Shown here piece after piece: positions 40,073 through 51,248 of a stretch of DNA of 64,000 bases. The stretch is taken from the NCBI GenBank assembly GCA_905221605.1, contig CAJNDS010001101.1, forward strand, positions 229,501-293,500, read 5' to 3'. The notes under the pieces are model-generated. The model was given only the letters and a program-made list of their open reading frames with translations. It was not told where the DNA came from and did not search any database. The number at the start of each line of letters is the position of its first letter. Positions within the stretch are counted from its first letter, which is position 1. Both the position numbers and the translations under genes were made by a program. The stretch is from Symbiodinium natans (Eukaryota; Sar; Dinophyceae; Suessiales; Symbiodiniaceae).

Positions 40073-40294
40073 AACCAAAGAGCCCTGTACCCCATAGCTA
40101 AGAAACATACCGCCCTGTACCCCATAACTAAGAAGCATACCGCGACATGCCTTAAATGATACTAAGGATCTATCTATCCATCTATCTATCTATATATACA
40201 TGCATACATGTGTATATATATATATATATATATGTATATGTACAGTTTTTCTTGGGGATATTCCTTAATTGAGGTGCATTGGGCTCTCTGGGTA
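40073..40294. mobile_element. Family A MITE with duplicated arm and microsatellite centre
   Basis: TAACCAAAGAGCCC at the left and GGGCTCTCTGGGTA at the right mark the ends. A 31-base arm segment (CCCTGTACCCCATA, AAGAAGCATACCGC) is duplicated in tandem at about 40091 and 40122. The centre has grown into CTAT and TA microsatellites (about 40168-40240). Confidence 0.7.
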
Positions 40295-41421
40295 GGTTTT
40301 AGTGTGTAGGTTTTCGGGTAGTAGGCCTTGCCTTGCCAACAGTTTGGTGGCAAATACCTCGTACGCATAATTTAACATTCATGAAGCTGGTTCTCTGCTG
40401 GCTTGAGATTATCAGGGCTACCCCAAGTGCCAGTCCAATAAACCCTCCTCAAAAGCCCACGCAGACATGCCCTAAACCCTAATTAAACCTTGTCCCCAAA
40501 ATAATATTAACCATGAAGTAGGTCCCCAGGGTAGCAAGGATTCCCCTCAACAAGGGGCTCTTTTCCCAATGATCTAGAGGACAGGTACGGTCCAATCCCC
40601 CTCAAAGGCGTACACCCAAGAATCTAAGACCCAAAGTAGGGAGACCCCTTTGGGGACGGGGGTCTGGGGACCCTAAACCCTAAGCGATCTAAACCCTAAG
40701 CGCTCTAAACCCTAAACCCTAAACCCCAAACCTCTGCAGCCTAAACCTGTGAAGCGCGCCACGAGCAGCCCCCTGAACAGAAACCCCAACGTTCATCCCT
40801 AAAGCCCTGGAACCCAATTCCCCCCCAATGTTCAAAAGGGCCTGTAAGTCCCTTTACCCAAGCTACCTGAGACCTGTAAAGCGTAAACTCTAAACTGACG
40901 CCCTAAGCCCTAAACCCTAAGCCCTAAACTTCTCTAGAAGCCTTGGAGGCTCTAGGGCTGCTTTTTTTGGGTAGGCTAGGGCTGAACCTTAGCCCGAAAA
41001 CCCTAGGCCCGAAAAGCTAAACCCTAAACCCTGAACCCAAAAACCATAACCCCCCCCCCCCCCCTGAACCCCCCAGAACCAATACTACATCGCTCATGCG
41101 TGTCCTGGGCGATGTAGTCCAAAGGCTGGGTAAAGGGCCTCAAGAAAGCCTGCTGTAGGCGTCGAGGGCTACGGAATGGGTGACGTAGGTTTAGCATCCA
41201 GGGGTAAAGGCGAGATGCTTCGGGGCATTATCGGCTTTAGCGTGCATCCTGTCTTCGAAGACCTAAGCTACTCATTGAACATGGCACTCCTAACCCTAAA
41301 CCCTAAACCCTAAACGCTAAACCCTAAACCCTAAACCCTAACCCCTAAACCCCAAACCCCAAACCCCAAAACCATGCCTAAACCTTACAGCCCGAAACTC
41401 CGAAGCCCTAGAGCACCAACC
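40295..41421. other. Non-coding stretch with short telomere-type blocks
   Basis: CCCTAAA at 40674-40735 (unit AAGCGATCTAAACCCT duplicated) and 41290-41375; C15 at about 41048-41064. No gene. Confidence 0.5.
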
Positions 41422-41634
41422 TTGGGATGTTCCCCCTTATCCTAAACAGTCCTTAATACGGATTACAATAGGGGGTACCCTAAGAGCCCAATACCCCTTA
41501 AATAAGGAATATTGTTTAAATCATACTAAGGATCCCTTTATCATTTAAGGTATATTCCGTAATTAAGGGGTATTGGGCTCTCTGGGTACCAGACTCCCTA
41601 TTAAGCCCTGTTCGTATAACGGGGAGCATCCAAT
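41422..41634. mobile_element. Family B MITE with a family A MITE inside it
   Basis: Outer element: TTGGGATGTTCCCCCTTAT left, CGTATAACGGGGAGCATCCA right. Inner element, 41476-41589: TACCCTAAGAGCCCAATACC left, GGGGTATTGGGCTCTCTGGG then TA right. The insertion split the family B centre GGGGGTAC at TAC; the text resumes TACCAGACTCCCTATTA, so TA or TAC is duplicated. Confidence 0.85.
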
Positions 41635-42188
41635 CCCAAAACACTGCCTTCTTACATGGCCAATGCTTCTTGACCATAGTCTGCCAGCAGGACTCTGACG
41701 GAAGAAGTCCCGCCACCTCGCCCCCCCCATAAAGGCAGCCTATGCGAAGTTGCTGCAATGAGTGAACATGTTTGGCATTTTTTACGGTTGAGAGCTACTC
41801 TCATTAGAGTTCAAAGTTTCGGATTTGGGCAAAGTCGCTGAATCTGAAAACTGCTACTTCTCCAGCGGGACGCACTCAACTAAAGGTTTTGTTTATGTGG
41901 TCCCAACTCGAAGCTCAGGCTAAAACAGGATGTCTACGGGGGAACGCAGTGACAATGAACAAACGAGTAACTCGGAATGAGGGCGCGCAACCGGTCCAAG
42001 TTTACTAACTGCTGAAGCCTTTTGAGCCCAATTCAGCACCCTAAACTCTAAACCCTAAACCCTAAAACCTAAACCCTAAACCCTAAACCCCAAACACTAA
42101 ACCCTAAACCCTAAAAAGCCCTAAACCTCACCCATCGGATCCAATGAACGGGGCATCCCTGATCTCCGCAAGGGAAAACCAGACAGAT
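41635..42188. other. Unique stretch, then a CCCTAAA block
   Basis: 41650-42030 is telomere-free unique DNA. CCCTAAA units at 42040-42125. Confidence 0.55.
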
Positions 42189-42560
42189 TGGGGTTTAGGG
42201 CTTGGGGTTTAGGGTTTAGGGCTTGGGGTTTAGGGTTTAGGGTTTGGGGTTTAGGGCTTGGGGTTTAAGGGTTTGGGGTTTAGGGTTTGCAGCTTGGGGT
42301 GTAGGGTTATAGGGTCACAGGGTTGTAGGGTTTTGGGTCCTCAGGGTTTGGAGTATAGGGTTTGGGGCCTTCCAGGGTTCATGGTTCACAGCTTAGGGTT
42401 TAGAGCTTACGGTTTAGGGTTTAGGGTTAGGGTTTAGGGTTTAGGGTTTAGGGTTTAGGGTTTAGGGTTTAGGGTTTAGGGTTTAGGGTTTAGGGTTTAG
42501 GGTTTAGGGTTTAGGGTTTAGGGTTTAGGGTTTAGGGTTCTGAGTTCTAGGGTTCAGGGT
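42189..42560 (+). repeat. Long TTTAGGG array with a variant-rich first half
   Basis: 42189-42410 mixes GGGGTTTAGGG, GGGCTTGGGG, GGGTCACAG and related forms; 42412-42540 is about 18 pure TTTAGGG units. One of the longest arrays in the window. Confidence 0.9.
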
Positions 42561-42906
42561 TTTAAGGGTGCGGGGATTGGGGTCCTACCTAGCCCCCAAT
42601 CGCACACCCCGGAAGATCAGCTACAACTGGGGGGCGGGGGATTTAGATGAGACCCCTAGACCCTAAACCCTAAACCCCAAACCCGAAACCCAAAACCCCC
42701 TAAACCTGGTTGACGGTTGACAGTTCAGGGTTTAGGGCGTAGGCCTCTGGACCATCCAGCAGCCAGGCGGTGTTACCAACCTGGTCATGGGCTGAAGGCC
42801 TCCAACGGTTTAGGGTTTACTGTGTTTAGGGCTCAGGGTTCAGGATTGGGTTTTAGGGTTTAGGGTGTTGTTTTAGGGTTTAGGGGTGTTTAGGGCCTCT
42901 AAAGGG
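42561..42906. other. Spacer with telomere-like traces
   Basis: CCCTAAA at 42650-42705, TTTAGGG-like text at 42805-42895; unique otherwise. Confidence 0.5.
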
Positions 42907-43026
42907 ATCCATAAATTGTCAGTTCTCTAAATTATGGTCCCCTTTTTGGGTGCCCTAAATAACAGGGGCAGCAGCCGCCTTAGAATAAGGACCCAAAAGG
43001 GACCGTAATTTAGAGAAGAGATCCGT
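42907..43026. mobile_element. Single palindromic element
   Basis: GATCCATAAATTG, then TCTCTAAATTATGGTCCCCT and TTTTGGGT, is mirrored by ACCCAAAAGGGACCGTAATT and TAGAGA. The arms are about 28 bases around a 40-base loop. Confidence 0.6.
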
Positions 43027-44642
43027 GTATCGAAGAAAGTAGAGAACTTCAACCTTTCTATTTGAGTTATGTCAGCTGTATATGGGGTTAGGGCCTAAAG
43101 CGAAACTTGCTTGAAATCCATTTCTCTAAAGCAGCCAAGTCCAGACGTCAGAGCCCTAAGCCCCAAGCCCTAAGCTCTAAACCCAAGACCCTAGACCCTA
43201 GACCCTAAACCCTAAACCCTAAACCCTAAACCCTAAACCCCAGACCCCACATGCCGAACAAGACATGGAGCTTAGGGTTCCTTTGTCGGCTTCACGGGCC
43301 ACAGGGTTTAGGAGCTTCGGGTTTGGGAGTTTAGCCCTGGGGCCTTAGGGTTTAGGAGCTCAGGGTTAGGAGTTTAGGACCCTAAACACTAAGGCCCTGA
43401 ACCTATGCCGATACCCTACACCGCTTAGGACTGCTTGGGACAGTTCAGGTCTTTTGAAGGGCAAAGTCCTACATGAAGTTCCAACTTCCACGCTGCCGCG
43501 ACAATTCAGCTGAAGTGGAGGTGCCGGGAGGCTCTCCGGATTTAGAGGGCTTCGGGTTTAGGATTTAGGGTTTAGGATATAGAGTGTAGGATTTAGGGCT
43601 TAGGGTTATATGTCTAGAGTTTCGGGCTTAGCTCCCCCAGCAATCCTAAGCGCAAGAGGGTCTGCCCTTGCTTGCCTTAAACCCTAAACCCTAAACCCTA
43701 AATCCTATATAAACCCTAAGCCCGAAACCCGAAACCCCCAGCAAGGGTACAAACGGGCATCTTAGGTGGACTAAAGACCGCTGCCGATGGGGGTTTATAG
43801 GGATCACAGCATAAGATTCAGGGTTTGGTTTGGGGTGAGACTTGGGTTTAAAGTTTAGGGTTGATAAACAGCAAAAGGTTTTAAGGGTCTGTGGGTGTGA
43901 GACTTGGGCGTTGTAGAGATGTTCGGGCTTTAGGATCTAGGGTTTCGGGTTTAGGGTTAAGTGCTTAGGACCGCGACTATGGTGAATCAGACGCATTGGG
44001 CCAGTGCTGCAGCCAGCCGATACCATTCTCGGGTGCCTTCCCAGACCCCAAGGATCTAGAAAGTGCAGCCCCCTGTTCCTTACATTGTACTAAGTACTAC
44101 TTTTCGGCAATTCAAACGGGACCGAAGGGGGATCTACCTGTACAGATCCTCAAAAGGAATCTATAGATTACGGAGATCCCCCGTTGATTTGAGACATGCC
44201 TTGCCGCAGCGACTTTGGCCATGGCTCCCCATGCCATCGAGGATGGCCCGTTGAAAAGGTTCCTCACCAAGAAGATCCTCTTAAACCCCCATAAAGGTTT
44301 AGGGTCTAGGGTTTAGGGTTTAGGGTTTTTAGGGTTTAGGGTTTAGGGTTTAGCGTTTAGGGTTTAGGGCTTAGGGTTTAGGGACATGTCAAGTATCCCA
44401 AGGGCCCTCCTGATTATTTGCCAGCGTTCTTGCTCAAGTTAAACGCAGCGAAGGCCGCGATGTTGCTGGCAATGGCCAGTAGAAACACCTGCCCATACCA
44501 TCCTTCAGGAATCCTTAGTAGCCCAGCAACCCTTTCATCATAGCACCCCCTTTCGGAGACTGGTTACTTTATAAGCGAAACTAAGGGAACCTTGAACTAT
44601 GCTGAGGGCTTACTTTATAAGGGAACCTTGACAGGGAACCTT
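43027..44642. other. Non-coding stretch with several small telomere-type blocks
   Basis: CCCTAAA at 43140-43250 and 43676-43735; TTTAGGG at 43550-43610 and 44297-44385. 44075-44200 has partly mirrored text (GGGGGATCTACC and GGAGATCCCCCG). No credible gene. Confidence 0.45.
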
Positions 44643-44752
44643 GAACCTAAATATAAAAATAAATATACGTATAAATATAAATATAAATAAATAATATATA
44701 TATATATACTAATATATACTAATATGTATATATATATATATATATTAAAAAA
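44643..44752. repeat. AT-rich simple repeat
   Basis: ATAAATATAAATA then TATATA runs; the Tyr/Ile-rich frame across it is not a gene. Confidence 0.85.
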
Positions 44753-44859
44753 GGGGGGGCAAAGAGGGAAAGCCAGTGGGCTACCAAGAATCTGCTCGTC
44801 TCCACGGCACAGAGACAGGGCAATGGTCGCAGCCATGTTGAAACCTCAACGAAACTGAG

Positions 44860-44930
44860 GTTTAGGGTTTAGGGTTTAGGGTTTAGGGTTTAGGGTTTAG
44901 GGTTTAGGGTTTAGGGTTTAGGGTTTAGGG
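44860..44930 (+). repeat. TTTAGGG block
   Basis: Ten pure units. Confidence 0.92.
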
Positions 44931-45407
44931 CAAGGAAGTCATAGTCCGACCCATCAGGATATGCACCTCTAGGGGGTTCTATAGATTCCTTAACCCTACT
45001 TTGGAGTAGACACTGGAAAAAAGCGTATACTTTTCAGGTATAGGTAGCTGTGATAGGAACCCAGAACCGAAAAGGGTATTAAAGTATAGTACTCCAAAAC
45101 CCAGTTAACTAAGGGGTATTCGGGCTCTTTGGGTAGGGCTTGGGGCTCATGGGGGCTTAAGAGTCACACAAGCCCATCTACATCTCATCTTCAAGCCCTA
45201 TACAGCCCACTGGTCGACACCCTGCTAAGCAACCCGTTCTGAACCTTCCGAACATAAACCCACCCTAAACCCTAAACCCTAAACCCTAAACCCAGAAAAG
45301 GGACCAAAACCCTGGGCCTCAAGCTTATCAACACCCAAACCCTACTCCACCTACAGCCCGCAACCACCTAGGCTCGAGGGTCCGGGGCTTAGGGCTGAAA
45401 GGCCCGA
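44931..45407. other. Spacer with a family A right end
   Basis: 45107-45137 ends GGGGTATTCGGGCTCTTTGG followed by GTA, a family A terminus without a clear left partner. CCCTAAA at 45264-45300. Confidence 0.5.
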
Positions 45408-45550
45408 AGGGTTTAGGGTTTAGGGTTTAGGGGTTTAGGGTTTAGGGTTTAGGGTTTAGGGTTTAGGGTTTAGGGTTTAGGGTTTAGGGTTTAGGGTTTG
45501 GGGTCTAGGGTTTAGGGTTTAAGGTTTAGGGTGTAGGCTTTAGCGTTTAA
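45408..45550 (+). repeat. TTTAGGG block
   Basis: About 16 units with one TTTAGGGG unit. Confidence 0.9.
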
Positions 45551-46512
45551 CCCTGATCACCAACATCGACAAAAGTGTATCGCTGCGTACCCGTGGCTTC
45601 CGGCGAAGGAGGCATGGGTTGCAGACAACTTTTGCCTGGAATGACATGCTGGTGCTTAAAGGGAAGTGGAGTGGATTCCCGAGAGGACCCCTTACATAAT
45701 TCCCTCTGTAGAACCCAAGCCCTTAACCTACCCGTCTAGTAGACCCTAAACCCTAAACCCTAAGCCCTAAACCCTAAGCCCTAAGGTCTAAGCCCTAAGG
45801 TCTAAGCCCTAAACCCTAAACCAACTATCTTCCCTCCCTCCCCCCCCCCACCCGAGCGCACAGCCCCGATTGCTTCAAGCTTGAAGAGCCTCGGGCTTAA
45901 GGTTCAAGGTGTAGGCCCACGAAGATCGAAGCCAAAAGGCAACAAAACTTTAAACCCTAAACCCTTCATTAAGGAACGCACCTTACGCGATATGGGGATC
46001 CTTGGTCTGATTTCGGGTAGATTCCTATGAGAATCGAAGCAGTTACCATTGGCAACCAGAGATGCACCAAAGTGTACTGTAGCCAGTTGTACACGAAGGC
46101 AAAAACGCCAGAGACAACCACGGGCAACCTCGGCGTGTGCCATGGCTGTGATGATGTTGGGAATGCAGAATTAAGGGTTTTGGGGTTTAGGGTTTAGGGT
46201 TTAGGGTTGCCAATTCATATGCCTCGCCAATGCTCTAAGGCCTATACTGCCTATACTGTAAGGTTTCAGGATCAAGTATCAAGTCAGCGTGCGGGAATTT
46301 GGGCACTCTGGTCACTATGGACGCTGCAAGTAGTCCTGAACCCAACCCCCCTGAACGTAAGGGACCACATTGAGGGGCCATGTCCACTCCCTGAGACATG
46401 CCCGGAGCCCGAGCCCCATGAAGGCCCGAAAGCCTCTACCACAAACAGACCAAAGGCATCGGAGCCGAGGGAACACCCTCAGGAACTCGCTTTAGGATTT
46501 CAAGGGTGAGGG
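45551..46512. other. Non-coding stretch
   Basis: CCCTAAGG/CCCTAAA units at 45744-45820, C12 near 45839-45850, TTTAGGG at 46180-46208. CATTAAGGAACGCACCTTAC at 45967 resembles a family A interior. Frames of up to 100 codons show no protein character. Confidence 0.45.
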
Positions 46513-46687
46513 TTGGGATGTTCCCCCTTATACTAGCAGTCCTTAATAGGGGTTCGAATAGGGAGGGTACTGTAATCCCTAAACCCTAAACCCAAAACCC
46601 TAAAACCCTAAACCCTAAACCCTAAACCCTAAACCCTAAACCCTAAACCCTAGTAAGGACTCTTAGTATAAGGGGGAGCATCCCCAG
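46513..46687. mobile_element. Family B MITE split by a CCCTAAA array
   Basis: Left half TTGGGATGTTCCCCCTTATA to GGTACTGTAATCC; right half TAAGGACTCTTAGTATAAGG ending GAGCATCCCCA. Between them 46577-46652 is about ten units of CCCTAAA and CCCAAAA. Intact family B has AATCCCTATT at this point, so the array begins at a CCCTA that belongs to the element. Confidence 0.85.
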
Positions 46688-46789
46688 GTCGGGGGCTTAA
46701 GGTCTGGAGTCCGCTTGAAGTTAGAGCTTCGGCTTTAGGCTTCCCTAAGCCCTAGGCCCTAGACCCTAAACGCTAACCCCTAAACCCTA

Positions 46790-47075
46790 ACCCCCCCCCA
46801 AACAAAAAAAACAAAATAAATAAATACATAAATAAATATATATATATATAATAATAATAATAATAATAAGAAGAAGAAGAAGAAGGAGAAGAAGAACAAT
46901 CATAAGAAGAAGAATATAAACAATAATAAGAATAAGGATAATAATAGACAAATAAATAAACAAACAAACAAATAATAACAATCATAATAAGAAGAAGAAT
47001 AAGAACAAACATAGTAATCACAACAAGAAATAAGAATCATAATAGACAAATAAAATAAACAAAAAAACACACCAA
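46790..47075. repeat. AAT/AAG/AAC-rich simple sequence
   Basis: Runs of ATAATAATA, AAGAAGAAG and AAACAAACA. Long frames on the minus strand (Tyr-Ser, Leu-Ile) are products of the repeat. Confidence 0.85.
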
Positions 47076-48642
47076 ACCTGCGAGCCGGAGGGCATGGCCC
47101 AAGGACTTCGGAGCAAGACTTCCTGAACCACACTCCAGTCGGACATGGCAGGAAAGTCGTGCCTGGAAGGCGGAGCTTTTCATTCTTGGGGGGGCAGGGG
47201 GGCAACAAGGGGCGCAGTTGAGGGTTTAGGGTTTAATTAGGGTTTGGGGTTTAGGGTTTTTTTGGGGTTTAGGGTTTGGGGTTTAGGGCTTGGGGTTTCG
47301 GGTTTTGCTTTGGGGTTTTGTTTTGGGATTGTCGTGCCCCAAGCAAGTTTCTTCAGAGGGATTTCCGGATCATCACACAGCGAGTTTGAAGCGGGATGTG
47401 CGCAGACACCCCCCCGAAAAGAGGCTGAAGCCTATACCACTCAGCACCCAAGTCGCCAAGTAGGGACCGGATGCTCCACGAAGCAGAACGGAATCCTGGG
47501 TGCAGAGGCGTGGGCACAAACCACCCTAGAGTAAACCCCAAAAAGTTGGAAACCGTTTTAAGGAGAAATAGTGCTGGGACTCCCTATACTTTACTCTTAG
47601 GGATTGAGGCGGCTATTGAGTTTCCAACTTTTTTGGCTTCTATTATGAACCCTAAACACGCCCTAAAAAATCTCAACCACACTCCGGAGCTAAGGCGGGC
47701 TAGCCCTTACCAAGCTGAGTAACATACTTATCATGAGGGTGCCCATTTTGGGGTTTGGGGTTTAGGGTTTAGGGTCTAGGGCTACTTCATAAGATTCATA
47801 AGGGAACCTTAACCCGTGGCTACCAAGGAAGACGTCAAACTTCGAGGGTGCAGGATTGTGTTTGCTTTCGCCGTGCGCGCGTGTGCTGCTGGGGAAGACC
47901 TCAGTGCCCTTGAAATGGAGTATGGTCCTTTACCTTTAGACGAAGGGTTCTGAAGAATAGGACCTGGGCTTTACATACACATGTGCAAAATGAAGGCTCA
48001 TGCGGCGGGCCCTTGCAACAACCCGAAGACGAAACTTTCAATCGAAACTTTCGGTCATCAGCCCTCCCTCAACCCTAAACCCTACGTACACCCTAAACCC
48101 CAAGCCCTTACAGCAGAGGCTCATGACCAGCCCGGCCGGCACAGTCATGTAAAAGGTGCTATCCAGGGGGTTGAGCTTCAGGCTCGTGCCAAGGATGCTG
48201 GCCAGGACCTCCACTCTCGGTGCTTTTTGGGGGTTAGGGGTTTAGGGTTTAGGGTTTAGGGTTGAGGGTTGAGGGTTGAGGGTTTGAAGGCTCCTTTCTG
48301 TTTAGGGGGTTCGGGCTGGGGGTTTCTTAGGGTTCCAAAGGGGAGCTTTGAAGCCAACATACCCTAGCTGTTAGTATCGGGCATTTAGAACAAACTACAA
48401 ACCCAATAGAGCACAAACGGCAAGAGAAAGCCAAGACTTTCTATGCCCAAAACCCCAAAACCCCTAAGCCCCAAACCCTAACCCCAAACCTCTAAACCCT
48501 AAACCCTAAACCCTAACCCCAAACCAACCGTTGCATCACCATTAAAGGCCAAGGCGCCATGTTCATGGCCCCAGCGCAGATGCTCAGAATCGCACTGAGG
48601 AAGCCCAGGGGCGAGGATTCGGACATGTTTGCGCCTTGCCTT
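47076..48642. other. Non-coding stretch with small telomere-type blocks and one weak palindrome
   Basis: TTTAGGG/TTTGGGG units at 47222-47310, 47750-47780 and 48239-48285; CCCTAAA/CCCCAAA at 48450-48530. 47536-47635 carries CCAAAAAGTTGGAAAC and GTTTCCAACTTTTTTGG as mirrored ends. No gene. Confidence 0.5.
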
Positions 48643-48820
48643 GGGTTTAGGGTTTAGGGTTTAGGGTTTAGGGTTTAGGGTTTAGGGTTTAGGGTTTAGG
48701 GTTTAGGGTTTAGGGTTTAGGGTTTAGGGTTTAGGGTTTAGGGTTTAGGGTTTAGGGTTTAGGGTTTAGGGCTTAGGGCTTAGGGCTTAGGGTTTAGGGT
48801 TTAGGGTTTAGGGTTTAGTA
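48643..48820 (+). repeat. Long TTTAGGG array
   Basis: About 24 units, with three CTTAGGG variants near the end. Confidence 0.95.
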
Positions 48821-48950
48821 AGGGGGCCCCTCCCTGTGCTGAGAACAACGAAGCTGCGCGGCGCTCTTCACATAGCTGGCGCAAACAGCGCCAGCCACGC
48901 CTGCCAGCATCAAGACCCACCTGGCTTTGAGAGCCCTAAGCCTGAACCCT

Positions 48951-49062
48951 ACAATATATATAAATATAGATAAATAAATATATATATATATATATATGTA
49001 TATTTATTTATTTATTTAGATTTATATGTGTGTAAGTATATATATATATATATATATGCTAC
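48951..49062. repeat. AT-rich palindromic simple sequence
   Basis: ATAAATAAATATATATA is mirrored by TATATTTATTTATTTAT; ends in a further TA run. Confidence 0.8.
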
Positions 49063-50129
49063 CCCCCCTCCAAAACCTACCGTTTTCTATTTTTCTACAC
49101 TTGCGTGACATCAAAACGGTTTAAAAATGAGACCGACTCCCTAAATCTTTTATATAACCTTATTCACACAAATTTCTTTTGCATAAGCCCCAATTTCTGA
49201 GCAAAATGAAGCCTGTTCCCAAAATCCTGCTCGCTAAGTCCGAAAGCACATGATCTCTACATCGTATTCCCTAAATCATATTCCCCAGTCCCAAATCTAG
49301 GGCGGGCGGGGGGGGGGGGGGGGGGGTCACTAGTTGGCTCACTAAATCTTCTCGCTAAATCCTAAAGAGCGGGATTCCCAAATATTTCCCTGATTTTACT
49401 CCCTAAGTCTTTTCCCAAAACCCCAAAGAGGGAAGTCTTGAAATTCTGAAGAAGAGAGCCCCTGAATTCTAAAAGATAAGTACTACCTCCACATTTACAG
49501 AAATATTTTTCGTCGAAAATCCGGCTGTGAGACTGCTTTCCATTGCGGGGGTTTCCGTATGGGGAAATACCGCCACATGGAAAGAATATTTTCCGGGGGT
49601 GTTCAAATACAAAAGCCAACCTTGCTCAAAAAGTCGTCTCGCTAACGCTCAAGCTTTAGCGATAAGATTTGCGCTCCCTTAGAAAATCGGATTTGGGGGC
49701 TAAGCTTTGGGATGTTCCCCACGTCAGCGCCTATTCCCTAAATCCTGCTCTCTAAATCCTAGAGAGCGAGATCCCCTATAATGATGAAATATGTCCGATT
49801 CAAACTTGAATCGGCAGATTCAGTTCTGAATCGACCCTCAAGCTAAAGATTGAAGTCGTCGTAGTGTTGCAATACTCACATTCATATTCATACTGTGTAT
49901 TGGCTTTATATGTATGAGTTGGTACGTAATCTGTGTACTCAATCTCCAACTCAACAAATTTGCTGATAAGGACTTAGTTTGCGTCTAAATAAAATTGGAG
50001 AGGGTGCCAGGGGTCGGTCTTCCAAAATAAGCAGGACCAAAAAACACTCCCCACCACCCCCCCACTCCCCTCCACTTCACTCCGCTGCGCGTTCTGGGTT
50101 TGTTTTAGGGTGTTGTCAGGGCTTATTCT
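49063..50129. other. AT-rich segment free of telomere blocks, with CGCTAAATCC motifs
   Basis: About 900 bp without a TTTAGGG block. A degenerate motif, CTCGCTAAATCC or CTCCCTAAATC, recurs at about 49228, 49258, 49330, 49345 and 49735, often with a partly complementary AGAGCGGGATTCCC. A G18 tract lies at about 49309-49326. No gene recognised. Confidence 0.5.
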
Positions 50130-51060
50130 CCAAAACCCTATCGGTCCAGGGTTTAGGGTTTTAACGAGAACCCCGAAACCCCAAGCCTATAGGGTTAAGC
50201 AATTAAACCTCAACCCTTAACCTTTAAACACCCTATAGGGCTAAGGTTTAAAGGTTTAGGGTTTGTAAACCTTGACCTACAATTCAACGGAAACGCGAAA
50301 CCTTTAACCCTTGCAGGGTTAAGGTTTAAAGGTATAGGGCTTAAGATATAGGCACTCTAAACCCCTATCGATCCAGGGTTTAGGGTTTTAAAGAAAAGCC
50401 CCGAAACCGTATAGGATTCAACACATAAGCCAAATTCTTTAACCTTTAAACCCTGTAGGGTTAAGATTTAAAGGTTTAGGATTTAAGGTATAGGCATTTA
50501 AACCTTGAACTGCAAATACACCGAAACCCTTAAACTTTATGGGTTAATTCAAGGGCTAAGGTTTAAGATATAGGTATTTAAACCTTGACGTGCATTTAAA
50601 CCGAAACCTGCAACCTGGAAACTTTATACGGTTAAGGTTTAAAGGTTTAGGGTTTTAACGAAAAGCCCCGAAACCCTACAGGATTAAGCAAGTAAGCCTC
50701 ATTCTTTAACCTTGAAACCCTGTACGGTTAAGATTTAAAGGTTTAGGATTTAAGATATAGGCATTTAAACCTTGACCTGCAAATACACCGAAAACCGAAA
50801 CCTTTAAACTTTATGGGGTAGATTCAAGGTCTTGGGTTTAAGCTGTAGGTATTTAAACCTTGACGTGCAATTAAACCGAAGCCTGCAACCTGTAAACCTT
50901 ATAGGGTTAAGGTTTAAAGGTTTAGGGTTTAAGATATATGAATTTACACCTAAGCCTGCAACTAAACTGAAACACGTAACCTTTAAACCTATAGGGTTAA
51001 GGTATAAAAGCCCAGGGTTTAGTGTTTTACACAGAAACCCCGAAACCATATAAGGTTGCA
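50130..51060. repeat. Tandem array of diverged AAACCTTTAAACC units
   Basis: Alternating AACCTTTAAACC and GGTTTAAAGGTTTAGG motifs form higher-order units of about 230-280 bp. Markers: GCCCCGAAACC at about 50397 and 50662; AAACCTTGACGTGCA at about 50580 and 50857. The heptamer has drifted away from CCCTAAA and the array is partly self-complementary. Confidence 0.8.
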
Positions 51061-51248
51061 ATTAACCTGAACGCGTACGCAACCTTCGACTTTGAAGTCT
51101 TGGCTCGCCATGCCTTCAGGCCATGGCTGGAAACTGCGCGTTTATAGCCCAAGCAATCTACGGGAGGCACGCAGCTATATATAGAGCCATACACGAGCTA
51201 CGGGGCGCGACAAGATTAAGTATAACACTGAACGAAAGAGGACTGCAG
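51061..51248. other. Unique spacer
   Basis: No recognised feature apart from a short TATATATA run near 51176. Confidence 0.4.

Noticed and set aside
46773-47208. Tyr/Ser/Leu-rich frames that look like membrane proteins
   Set aside because: Translations of AAT, AAG and AAC simple repeats.
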